Below are positions 1 to 7,240 of a stretch of DNA of 21,840 nucleotides, one piece after another. The stretch is taken from NCBI RefSeq assembly GCF_000955955.1, contig NZ_JYJG01000110.1:1-21840 (forward strand). Direction: 5' to 3'. The notes under the pieces are model-generated. The model did not search any database and had not been told where the DNA came from. It was given only the letters and a program-made list of their open reading frames with translations. Source of the DNA: Lentzea aerocolonigenes (GTDB taxonomy: Bacteria > Actinomycetota > Actinomycetes > Mycobacteriales > Pseudonocardiaceae). A program made the translations under genes and the position numbers. Each line of letters opens with the position of its first letter. Position 1 is the stretch's first letter.

Positions 1-673
1 ATACCGGACGTCCCTGCGGGATCAGCGAGTCGTCGACCGCGCAGAACGATCCCGCGCGGATCGTCAGCAGGTGGTCGTAGATGTCGCCCGCGCCCTCGCC
101 GGCCAGGTTCCAGTACGTGTGGTTGGTCAGGTTCAGCACTGTCGGCGCGTCGGTCTCCGCGCGATAACCGATGGTCAGCCGGTTCCGCGCGTCGAGGTGG
201 TACGTCACCGCGGTCGTGACCCGGCCGGGAAAGCCCTGATCGCCGTCCGGGCTGACGTGGCTGAGCCGGACGCCGACGCCCTCGTCGTCGGAGAACGGGC
301 TCGCCTGCCAGACGTGCGTGTCGAAGCCTTCGGGGCCGCCGTGCAGGCAGTTGGCGTTCTCGTTGGCCTTGACCCGGTACTGCTCGCCGTCGAGTGTGAA
401 CGCCGCGCCGCCGATCCGGTTGGCGTACCTGCCGATCAGCGCGCCGAAGAACACCCGGCCGGCGTCCGGGCGGTTGTTGGCCACGTAGCCGTCGAGGTCG
501 CCGAAACCGAGCACGACGTTCGCGAGCGCGCCGTCGCGGTCCGGTGCGTCGATCGACTGGACCACGCCGCCGAGGTCCAGCACCCGCACGGTGATGCCGC
601 CCGGGTTGACCAGCGCGTATCGGTGCACGTCCACGTCACCGACCCTGCCGAAGTGCTCTGTGTCGACCAGCAT
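1..673 (-). CDS. galM: Aldose 1-epimerase (galactose mutarotase type), 3' part cut off by window edge
   Basis: The gene reads leftward from an ATG at 673 (MLVDTEHFG...) and is open to base 1, so about 224 residues of a family usually 300-400 long are visible. Family landmarks are GRYANRI, NANCLHGG (first catalytic-site His) and NLTNHTYWNL (second His). The C-terminal catalytic Glu lies outside the window. GalM enzymes interconvert alpha and beta anomers of aldoses in the cytoplasm, which fits a locus releasing xylose, arabinose or other aldoses. It starts 15 bases after the GH3 stop, so it is probably the last visible gene of the lacI-GH3-galM unit. An in-frame TAA lies just upstream, so this is the first possible ATG. 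The SD-like GGCGGA touches the start codon, so coupling or leaderless initiation (see 680-694) may matter. An ORF starting at 681 in another frame (MAECW...) is a shadow. Confidence 0.93.
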   Translation of the reverse strand, partial: MLVDTEHFGRVGDVDVHRYALVNPGGITVRVLDLGGVVQSIDAPDRDGALANVVLGFGDLDGYVANNRPDAGRVFFGALIGRYANRIGGAAFTLDGEQYRVKANENANCLHGGPEGFDTHVWQASPFSDDEGVGVRLSHVSPDGDQGFPGRVTTAVTYHLDARNRLTIGYRAETDAPTVLNLTNHTYWNLAGEGAGDIYDHLLTIRAGSFCAVDDSLIPQGRPV

Positions 674-679
674 TCCGCC

Positions 680-694
680 ATGTTAGCGCTAACA
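680..694. promoter_or_regulatory. LacI-type operator over GH3 stop codon, possible galM -10
   Basis: TGTTAGCGCTAACA at 681-694 is a perfect 14-bp palindrome with a central CG, the usual form of a LacI/GalR-family operator. It includes the TAG stop of the GH3 gene. On the minus strand TAACAT (680-685) fits the actinobacterial TANNNT -10 pattern and is followed after exactly 6 bases by the galM ATG, the arrangement of a leaderless transcript. No good -35 is visible at 17 bases. The palindrome is seen directly; the operator and promoter roles are inferred. Its half-site recurs at 19886-19899. Confidence 0.5.
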
Positions 695-2986
695 GTCGAT
701 CTCGAACTCCGGAGTGAGGACGCGGTCGAAGCCGACCTCGCGACGAGGTCCGGTCATCGTGAGGCGTACGGCGGTGTGGATGTCCGCGCTCGACCTGCCC
801 ACGTGCAGCTCGACCTCACCGGGGTCGACCTGCCGGTGACCGGCCCGGCCGGTGTAGGCGGTCAGGTCCGCGTGCAGCACGGTGGTGACGGTGCGCGTCT
901 GGCCGGGCTCGAGTTCCACCTTCACCGCGCCGATCAGCTGCCGGACGGGCCGGGCGACCTCGGCCACCGGGTCGTGCAGGTAGATCTGGACGACCTCGCT
1001 GGTGCCGCGATCGGTGTCGTTGTGCAGGGTCGTGGCCACTCGGCAGGTGCCGCCGGTCGGCCACTCCTGCGTGTCCGCGGTCACCCGCACCCAGGTGGCG
1101 GGGGCGTAGGACAGGCCGTGGCCGAACGGGAACAGCGGCGTCGGGTCGACGGTGCTGACCTCGCTGCGGGCGCCGAGCGCCGCGGTGAGGTAGGTCGACG
1201 GCTGGCTCGCGCCTGCACCGGGGAAGCTCACCGGGAGGCGGCCGGACGGGTTGATCCGTCCACTGAGGACTCCGGCCACCGCGGCAGCGCCTTCCTCGCC
1301 GGGGTAGAAGCCGCACACGGCCGCGGCGAGCCGATCGATCTGGCGTGACAGCTCGTAGGGCCTGCCGGACAGCAGGACCAGCACGACGGGGGTGCCGGTG
1401 GCGAGCAGGGCCTCCAGCAACTCCTCCTGCCTGCCGGGAAGCTGGAGATCGGCGGCGTCGCAGCCCTCCCCGGACGTGCCGCCGCCGAACAGACCGGCCT
1501 GGTCGCCGAGCACCGCGACGCAGACCTCCGCGTGCCGGGCGGTCTCGACGGCCTCCGAGATCTCCTCGTCGGTACCTCCGAGGACCGGGCAACCGAGTGC
1601 GTACGTGACGTCGTGATCACCGCGCAGGCGGTCCAGCACGGTCGGCACGTCGATGCCCATCGGCACGTCCGGATGGTGCACGCCGACGTGCAGGGGGAAC
1701 GAGTAGCAACCCATCAGCGCGCCGGGATCGTTGGCCCTCGGGCCGACAACGGCGACCCGCCTGCCGGTCAACGGCAGTACGCCGTCGTTGTGCAGCAACA
1801 CGATCGAGCGTTCGGCCAGCTCGCCCGCCAGCGCGCGGGACTCCTCGTCGTCGAGGTCGAGGTTCGCGGCGGGGTCGGGGGAGTAGCCCGGGTCCAGCAG
1901 CCCCAACTCGCACTTCTGCCGCAGCACGCGTTCCAGCGCGCGGTCCACCAGCGCGCCGTCGACCGAACCGGACTCCACCGCGGCCAGCAGCGGATCGCCG
2001 TAACAGTCCACAGTGGGCAGTTCGACGTCGATGCCGGCGATCAGCGCCTGGCCGGCGGAGTCCTCGCGACCGGTGGCGACACCGTGCAGCATGTGCAGGA
2101 ACGGCACCGCGAAGTAGTCCGCGACCACCGTCCCGGTGAAGCCGTACTCGCCGCGCAGCAGGTCGGTCAGCACCGTGGGATCGGCGGCGACCGGGACACC
2201 GTCGACGCCGGAGTAGGAGTTCATCACCGATCGCGCGCCCGCCCGCAGCGCCATCTCGAACGGTGGCAGGATCACGTCGGCCATCTCGCGCGGGCCGATG
2301 GACACCGGCGCGAGGTTGCGGCCCGCCCTGGAGGCCGAGTGGCCGGCGAAGTGCTTGAGCGTGGCCACGATCCCCGCCGACTCCAGGCCCGCGACGAACG
2401 CGGCGCCGACCGTGCCGACCAGGTGCGGGTCTTCGCCGATGGTCTCCTCGACCCGCCCCCACCGCAGGTCCCGCGTGACGTCGAGGACCGGGGCGAGACC
2501 CTGGTGCACGCCGAGGGCGCTCATCGAGCGACCGATGTGGAAAGCCATGCGCCGCACCAGATCCGGCTCGAAGCTCGCTCCCCAGCACAGCGGTGACGGG
2601 TACACCGTCGCCTGCCACGCGGCCAGCCCGGTGAGGCATTCCTCGTGCACCACCGCGGGAATCCCGAACCTGCCGCCCTCGATGATCTGCCGCTGGGTGC
2701 GGGCGAGGCTGTGCGCGCCCACCTCCGGCGCGATCGGGCGGGTGCCGAAGACGCGGGTGAGCTGACCGATCCCGTGTTGCGGCAACTCGTCGAAGTCCAG
2801 CTGTGCCACGAAGTCGTGCTGGTGCGGTGCGACCTCGCCGCCGGAGTCGATGCCGACCCAGACGCCGTACAGCTGCGCGACCTTCTCGCGCGGTGTCATC
2901 CGGGCCATCAGGTCCCGCACCCGCTCGGCGACGGGGACGCGGGGGTCGCGCCAGCGCTCGGCCGGCGTGGTGGCTTCGGTCGTCAC
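689..2986 (-). CDS. Glycoside hydrolase family 3, probable intracellular beta-xylosidase
   Basis: This 765-aa protein has the full GH3 layout: an N-terminal (beta/alpha)8 domain, an alpha/beta sandwich, and a C-terminal FnIII-like domain from about residue 640. The nucleophile is D290 in VVADYFAV; the likely acid/base is E507 in GGGTSGEGCD. KHFAGHSASRAGRN (211-224) is the substrate-binding block. No signal peptide is seen, so it should hydrolyse imported oligosaccharides. The context (LacI regulator, sugar importer, GH10, GH43) and the TSGEGCDAADLQLPG block recall actinomycete beta-xylosidases such as BxlA of the Streptomyces bxl cluster, but GH3 also includes beta-glucosidases and arabinofuranosidases, so the substrate is inferred. 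The GTG start overlaps the TGA of the repressor gene by 4 bases (2983-2986), implying translational coupling, with GGCGG upstream as a modest SD. Confidence 0.93.
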   Translation of the reverse strand: MTTEATTPAERWRDPRVPVAERVRDLMARMTPREKVAQLYGVWVGIDSGGEVAPHQHDFVAQLDFDELPQHGIGQLTRVFGTRPIAPEVGAHSLARTQRQIIEGGRFGIPAVVHEECLTGLAAWQATVYPSPLCWGASFEPDLVRRMAFHIGRSMSALGVHQGLAPVLDVTRDLRWGRVEETIGEDPHLVGTVGAAFVAGLESAGIVATLKHFAGHSASRAGRNLAPVSIGPREMADVILPPFEMALRAGARSVMNSYSGVDGVPVAADPTVLTDLLRGEYGFTGTVVADYFAVPFLHMLHGVATGREDSAGQALIAGIDVELPTVDCYGDPLLAAVESGSVDGALVDRALERVLRQKCELGLLDPGYSPDPAANLDLDDEESRALAGELAERSIVLLHNDGVLPLTGRRVAVVGPRANDPGALMGCYSFPLHVGVHHPDVPMGIDVPTVLDRLRGDHDVTYALGCPVLGGTDEEISEAVETARHAEVCVAVLGDQAGLFGGGTSGEGCDAADLQLPGRQEELLEALLATGTPVVLVLLSGRPYELSRQIDRLAAAVCGFYPGEEGAAAVAGVLSGRINPSGRLPVSFPGAGASQPSTYLTAALGARSEVSTVDPTPLFPFGHGLSYAPATWVRVTADTQEWPTGGTCRVATTLHNDTDRGTSEVVQIYLHDPVAEVARPVRQLIGAVKVELEPGQTRTVTTVLHADLTAYTGRAGHRQVDPGEVELHVGRSSADIHTAVRLTMTGPRREVGFDRVLTPEFEIDC

Positions 2987-4017
2987 GGGAACCGCCTGTC
3001 TTCGGGGAGGGTCAACGCGCGGGCCGAGCCGCGGACGATCAGCTCGGTGCCGAGCGTGATGTGCGTTTCATCCGGCGACTCGCCGTTGATGAGCCGCACC
3101 AGCAACGTGATCGCGCGACGGCCCATCTCCCGGATCGGCTGCTGCACCGTCGTCAGCGGCGGGGTGCACAGAGCCGATTCCGGGATGTTGTCGAAGCCGA
3201 CCACCGAGACGTCCTCCGGCACCCGCAGACCGAGTTCGAGAGCCGCTTCGATGGTGGCGATGGCCGTGATGTCGTTGGCGGCGAACACAGCCGTCGGTCG
3301 ATCGGGGCCGGCGAGCAGCTCCCGTGCCGACTCGGCGGCGATGTCGTGGTCGTAGTCACCGCGGCGGATCAGGTTCTCCTCCACGGCGATGCCGGCGGCG
3401 GCCAGCGCGCGCCGATAGCCGGTCTCGCGCTGCTGGGCCGACTTCAGGTCCTCGCGTCCGGTGAGCAGCGCGATCCGGCTGTGCCCCAACGAGATCAGGT
3501 GCTCGGTCGCGAGCTGCCCGCCGTGCAGGTTGTCGGAGTCGACGGTCGGCAGCGGTGAGCGGCCGGTGTGCGGGTCGACCGCGACGACCGGGGTGCCGGG
3601 CAGTCCCTCCAGATCGACCGCGGGCGTGACCAGCACGGCGCCGTCGACCAGGGTGCCGCTGAGTCGCGTGAGGTACCGCTGTTCCCAGCCCTGCGGATCA
3701 CCGGTGCGTCCGCCGGCCGAGTACACGACCAGCTCGAAACCGGTGCCGCGGATGGCGTCCGCCGCGCCCTTGAGCAGTTCGGTGCTGAACGGCTCGATGT
3801 CGGCGACCAGGATTCCGATGACGTTGGTGCGGTGGTTGCGCAGGCTCTGCGCGACCAGGCTCGCCTCGTACCCCAGCTCCTTGATCACGGCCTGCACCCG
3901 CGCGAGCGTCTCGGCGGCGACGCCGTAGCGCTGGTTGAGGACCTTGGAGACGGTCGCGACCGAGACGCCGGCTTGAGCCGCGACGTCACGGATGGTGACG
4001 CGAGAGCGAGGAGGCAC
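2983..4017 (-). CDS. LacI/GalR-family transcriptional repressor of the xylan locus
   Basis: The 344-aa protein begins with a classic LacI helix-turn-helix and hinge (VTIRDVAAQAGVSVATVSKV, residues 7-26, then LGYEASLVAQSLR near 48-60). A periplasmic-binding-protein-like sugar-sensing domain follows, starting NVIGILVADIEPFSTELLKG and including VFAANDITAIATIEAALELG and VSVVGFDNIPES. It probably represses both its own unit and the divergent transporter/xylanase operon until a xylo-oligosaccharide or pentose binds, as known for BxlR-type regulators; the ligand is inferred. The operator candidate lies at 4041-4054. The start is GTG at 4017 with no SD upstream. TAGCCT ends 6 bases before it, so a leaderless mRNA is predicted. 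It overlaps the GH3 start by 4 bases. Confidence 0.95.
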   Translation of the reverse strand: MPPRSRVTIRDVAAQAGVSVATVSKVLNQRYGVAAETLARVQAVIKELGYEASLVAQSLRNHRTNVIGILVADIEPFSTELLKGAADAIRGTGFELVVYSAGGRTGDPQGWEQRYLTRLSGTLVDGAVLVTPAVDLEGLPGTPVVAVDPHTGRSPLPTVDSDNLHGGQLATEHLISLGHSRIALLTGREDLKSAQQRETGYRRALAAAGIAVEENLIRRGDYDHDIAAESARELLAGPDRPTAVFAANDITAIATIEAALELGLRVPEDVSVVGFDNIPESALCTPPLTTVQQPIREMGRRAITLLVRLINGESPDETHITLGTELIVRGSARALTLPEDRRFP

Positions 4018-4023
4018 GGGGTC

Positions 4024-4052
4024 AGGCTAGCCGTGTAAAACGTTATCGACAA
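4024..4052 (-). promoter_or_regulatory. Predicted leaderless promoter of the LacI repressor gene
   Basis: On the minus strand TTGTCG (4047-4052), 17 bases, TAGCCT (4024-4029), then 6 bases to the GTG start at 4017. The 6-base gap from a TANNNT -10 to the start codon is typical of actinobacterial leaderless transcripts. The -35 lies inside the operator palindrome, which would give autorepression. This is inferred from spacing only. Confidence 0.5.
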
Positions 4053-4054
4053 CG
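4041..4054. promoter_or_regulatory. LacI-type operator in the divergent spacer
   Basis: CGTTATCGACAACG is a 14-bp inverted repeat with one mismatched pair and a central CG. It lies in the 129-bp region between the divergent lacI and binding-protein genes. It covers the lacI -35 and ends one base before the -35 of the rightward promoter, so one bound repressor could block both. The cognate repressor is probably the adjacent LacI protein, by position. Confidence 0.6.
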
Positions 4055-4055
4055 A

Positions 4056-4084
4056 TTGACACGGCGGGATCGAAGCGGAATTCT
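4056..4084 (+). promoter_or_regulatory. Predicted promoter of the transporter-xylanase operon
   Basis: A perfect -35 TTGACA (4056-4061) is followed after 17 bases by AATTCT (4079-4084), a fair -10. Transcription would start near 4091, leaving a leader of about 55 bases before the ATG at 4147. The -35 is strong; the -10 is only approximate. Confidence 0.5.
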
Positions 4085-4091
4085 CACTAGC

Positions 4092-4115
4092 CGTCGCGCA
4101 TCGTCGCGCATCGTC
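4092..4115. repeat. Short tandem repeat in the operon leader
   Basis: CGTCGCGCAT occurs twice in perfect tandem, followed by a further CGTC (2.4 copies of 10 bp). It sits just downstream of the predicted transcription start and upstream of the SD (AGGAG near 4135). It may be chance in GC-rich DNA or a direct-repeat protein site. Confidence 0.55.
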
Positions 4116-4146
4116 ACACTCGGCCGACGTCGTCAGGAGTGGACCA

Positions 4147-5430
4147 ATGCGTTCCCCGCACAAGCTGTCCGTCGCTTTAGCCGCCGCGGCGACGCTCATG
4201 CTCGCCGCGTGCAGCGGCTCCGGCGGCGATGCCTCAGCCAACGGCCCGGTGACCCTCACCTGGTGGCACAACCGCACGACCGAACCGATGAAGTCGATCT
4301 GGCAGGGAATCGCGGACGACTTCCACAAGGCGCACCCGGACGTCTCGTTCACGGTCGAACCGCTGCAGAACGAGCAGTTCCAGACCAAGGTGCCGCTCGC
4401 GCTGCAGGGCAACACGCCACCGGACATCTTCCAGCAGTGGGGCGGCGGCTCACTCGTCTCGCAGCTCAGCTCCGGCAAGATCGCCGACATCACGCAGGCG
4501 TCGTCGAGCTGGATCGGCCCGCTCGGCCAGGCGGCCCAGGGCTGGCAGTCCGGCGGCAAGCAGTACGGCGTGCCGTACCAGATGCACGCGGTCGGGTTCT
4601 GGTACCGCAAGGACCTCTTCGCCACCGCCGGTGTCACCAGTCCACCGTCTACATTGGACGAGCTGAACGCGGCGGTCGCCAAGCTGAAGACCGCGAACCT
4701 GGTGCCGATCGCGGTCGGGGGCAAGGACCGCTGGCCGGACGCGTTCTACTTCAACTACTTCGCGATCCGCCAGTGCTCGGTCGACTCGCTGAAGACCGCG
4801 GTGGAGAAGAAGGACTTCTCCGACCCGTGCTTCACCAAGGCGGGGGAGAACCTGAAGGCGTTCCTGGACACCAAGCCGTTCCAGGACGGCTTCGTCGGCA
4901 CCCCGGCCCAGCAGGGCGCTGGCAGCTCGGCGGGCATGCTCGCGAACGGCAAGGCGGCTATGGAGCTGCAGGGCGACTGGAACCCGGACGTGATGCAGTC
5001 GCTGTCCGAGGACAAGGACCTGGACTCGAAGATCGGCTGGTTCCCGTTCCCGGCGGTACCGGGCGGGCAGGGCGACCCGAACTCGGTCCTCGGCGGCGGT
5101 GACGGCTTCTCCTGCACCACGCGCGCTGCCAAGGCGTGCGCGGACTTCCTCGGCCATCTGGTCAGCGAGGACGTTCAGAAGAAGCTCGCCGCGACGGGGT
5201 CCGGCCTGCCCGTGCACCCGGCCGCCGTGGCGTCGCTGAAGACCGAGACGCACAAGAAGATCTCGGAGTACGTGTCGAAGGCGCCGCACCTGCAGTTCTA
5301 CTTCGACATCGCCATGCCGACCAACGTCGGCCAGGCGCTCAACGACGCGATCGCGAACTTCTTCGCCGGGCAGGGCGGGCCGGACACGATCGTGAAGTCG
5401 GTGAGCCAGGCGGCCGCCGGGAACAAGTGA
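4147..5430 (+). CDS. Sugar ABC transporter substrate-binding lipoprotein (xylo-oligosaccharide type)
   Basis: The 427-aa protein has a lipoprotein signal peptide with lipobox LAAC (residues 19-22, lipidated Cys22). A family 1 extracellular solute-binding fold follows (VTLTWWHNRTTEPM at the N-terminus, PPDIFQQWGGG near 91-101, GKAAMELQGDW near 268-278). It would capture an oligosaccharide outside the cell and deliver it to the two permeases encoded next. Substrate is inferred as xylobiose or xylo-oligosaccharides from the flanking GH3, GH10 and GH43 genes, as in the bxlE-type operon of Streptomyces. Cys210/228 and Cys323/331 could form two disulfides. AGGAG lies 7 bases before the ATG. Leu11 is encoded by TTA (4177-4179), very rare in such genomes and the only one I found in these genes. 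The stop overlaps the next start (TGATG). Confidence 0.95.
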   Translation: MRSPHKLSVALAAAATLMLAACSGSGGDASANGPVTLTWWHNRTTEPMKSIWQGIADDFHKAHPDVSFTVEPLQNEQFQTKVPLALQGNTPPDIFQQWGGGSLVSQLSSGKIADITQASSSWIGPLGQAAQGWQSGGKQYGVPYQMHAVGFWYRKDLFATAGVTSPPSTLDELNAAVAKLKTANLVPIAVGGKDRWPDAFYFNYFAIRQCSVDSLKTAVEKKDFSDPCFTKAGENLKAFLDTKPFQDGFVGTPAQQGAGSSAGMLANGKAAMELQGDWNPDVMQSLSEDKDLDSKIGWFPFPAVPGGQGDPNSVLGGGDGFSCTTRAAKACADFLGHLVSEDVQKKLAATGSGLPVHPAAVASLKTETHKKISEYVSKAPHLQFYFDIAMPTNVGQALNDAIANFFAGQGGPDTIVKSVSQAAAGNK

Positions 5431-6404
5431 TGAGCACCGCGACCAGGTCGCGGCCGTTGACCGCCCCCAGTCCGCACGCGCCCGCGGCTGGGGGCGCCCG
5501 GCGGCGGTCCCGCACGCGCACGCGTCTCGAGCTCGCGCTCCTGCTGGGGCCAGGTCTGGTGCTGTTCACCGCGTTCGTGCTGATCCCGATCGGCGTGGCC
5601 GCGTACTACAGCCTCTACTCGTGGAACGGTTTCGGCCCGCTGACGGAGTTCGTCGGGCTGGGCAACTACGTCGACGCGTTCTCCGGTGACGTGTTCCAGA
5701 GCGCCATCGGGCACAACCTGATCATCGTGGTGCTCTCGATCGTCGTGCAGCTCCCGCTGAGCATCGGCCTCGCGCTGCTGCTCAACCGGAGACTGCGGGG
5801 CCGGACGTTCCTGCGGATGGTGGTCTTCGCGCCGTACGTGCTGTCGGAGGCCGTCACCGCGGTGATCTGGCTGCTGATCCTGCAGCCGGGCGGGTTCATC
5901 GACGAACTGCTGCGCGGCGCCGGGCTCGGCTTCCTCGTGCGGCAGTGGCTCGCCGACCCGAAGATCGTGCTCTACACGCTGTTCGTCGTGATCACCTGGA
6001 AGTACATCGGGTTCGGCGTGATCCTGCTGCTGGCCGGGTTGCAGGGGATTCCGGCCGAGCTGCGGGAGGCCGCCGCGCTCGACGGCGCCTCGGGCTGGCA
6101 GGCGACCCGGCACGTCGTGCTTCCCCTGCTGGGGCCGACTATCCGGGTGTGGATCTTCCTGTCGGTGATCGGGTCGCTGCAGCTGTTCGACCTGGTCTGG
6201 ATCATGACGCTCGGCGGACCGGCCAACGCGTCCGCGACCATGGTGAGCTACCTGACCGACCACGGGTTCAAGCGCTACGAGTTCGGGTTCGGCAGCGCGG
6301 TCGCGGTGATCCTCTTCATCATCTGCTTCACCTTCGCGTTGCTGTACCAGCGGTTCGCGTTGCGCCGCGACACCGAGGGTGCGCTGACCAGGGCGGTGAG
6401 CTGA
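5430..6404 (+). CDS. Sugar ABC transporter permease, MalF type
   Basis: The 324-aa inner-membrane protein has about six hydrophobic segments. Its EAA loop is near residue 213 (EAAALDGASGWQATRHVVLP), the site that contacts the ATPase. The N-terminal 30 residues are Arg/Ala/Pro-rich and cytoplasmic. It pairs with the next permease to form the import channel. The start chosen is the ATG at 5430, which overlaps the TGA of the binding-protein gene by one base; a longer open frame begins at 5136 but that stretch is a shadow of the binding-protein gene. No strong SD is visible, so translational coupling is likely. Confidence 0.94.
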   Translation: MSTATRSRPLTAPSPHAPAAGGARRRSRTRTRLELALLLGPGLVLFTAFVLIPIGVAAYYSLYSWNGFGPLTEFVGLGNYVDAFSGDVFQSAIGHNLIIVVLSIVVQLPLSIGLALLLNRRLRGRTFLRMVVFAPYVLSEAVTAVIWLLILQPGGFIDELLRGAGLGFLVRQWLADPKIVLYTLFVVITWKYIGFGVILLLAGLQGIPAELREAAALDGASGWQATRHVVLPLLGPTIRVWIFLSVIGSLQLFDLVWIMTLGGPANASATMVSYLTDHGFKRYEFGFGSAVAVILFIICFTFALLYQRFALRRDTEGALTRAVS

Positions 6405-6405
6405 G

Positions 6406-7221
6406 ATGGCACGTCGCAACACCGCCGGCTACCTCGCCGCGTTCGCCGTCGTGGGCGTCACGGTCGTGCCGCTGCTGTTCGTGCTGCTGGGCGGGTTCCG
6501 GACCACGGCGCAGATCAACTCCGCACCGGCCGGGCTGCCCGGCCCGTGGGTGTGGGACAACTACCGGGACGTGCTGACCTCGCCGGTGTTCTGGCGGCTG
6601 CTCGGCAACAGCGCGCTGATCGCGGTGATCGCGTCGACACTCGCGGTCGCGCTCGGCTCGATGGCGGCGTTCGCGTTGTCCCGCTACGCCTTCCGCGGGC
6701 GGGAGGCGTTCTACACGCTGTTCACGCTCGGCCTGCTGTTCCCGCTGGGCGTGGCCGCACTGCCGTTGTACCTGTGGCTGCGGCTGCTCGGGCTGCTGGA
6801 GAACCCGCTCGGCGTGGCGATTCCGGAGGCGGCGTTCTCGTTGCCGGTCACGATCGTGATCCTGCGGCCGTTCATGCACGCCATCCCCGGCGAGCTGGAG
6901 GACGCCGCACTGCTCGACGGCGCGGCCAAGCTCGGGTTCTTCTGGCGGATCCTGCTGCCGCTGTCCCGTCCCGCGCTGATCACGGTCTCCGTGCTCGCGT
7001 TCGTCAGCAGCTGGAACTTCTACCTGTTGCCGTTGCTCGTGTTCAACGACTCCACCAACTTCACGCTTCCGCTGGGCGTCGCGATGTTCCAGTCGGAGCA
7101 CACCCAGGACACCGCGAAGGTGCTCGCCTTCACGGCGCTGTCGATGATTCCGGCGCTCACGTTCTTCGTGCTCGCCGAACGCCGCATGGTCGGTGGCCTC
7201 ACAGGTTCAGTGAAAGGGTGA
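6406..7221 (+). CDS. Sugar ABC transporter permease, MalG type
   Basis: The 271-aa membrane protein has about six hydrophobic segments. The EAA-like loop begins near Glu165 (EDAALLDGAAKLGFFW, then ILLPLS), where the second residue of the usual EAA is Asp. It is the second half of the importer channel with the preceding MalF-type protein. Its ATG follows the previous stop by one base. No ATP-binding gene lies in the operon, so the importer presumably borrows a multitask ATPase of the MsiK type encoded elsewhere, as is known for several Streptomyces sugar importers. Confidence 0.94.
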   Translation: MARRNTAGYLAAFAVVGVTVVPLLFVLLGGFRTTAQINSAPAGLPGPWVWDNYRDVLTSPVFWRLLGNSALIAVIASTLAVALGSMAAFALSRYAFRGREAFYTLFTLGLLFPLGVAALPLYLWLRLLGLLENPLGVAIPEAAFSLPVTIVILRPFMHAIPGELEDAALLDGAAKLGFFWRILLPLSRPALITVSVLAFVSSWNFYLLPLLVFNDSTNFTLPLGVAMFQSEHTQDTAKVLAFTALSMIPALTFFVLAERRMVGGLTGSVKG

Positions 7222-7240
7222 CCAGCTAAGGAGAGTCACG

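Noticed and set aside
71..1348. 425-aa plus-strand open frame over galM and GH3
   Set aside because: The opposite strand encodes clear GalM and GH3 motifs; this frame has none.
5136..5429. Longer start for the first MalF-type permease
   Set aside because: Those codons overlap the binding-protein gene in another frame; the ATG at 5430 gives a typical permease N-terminus.
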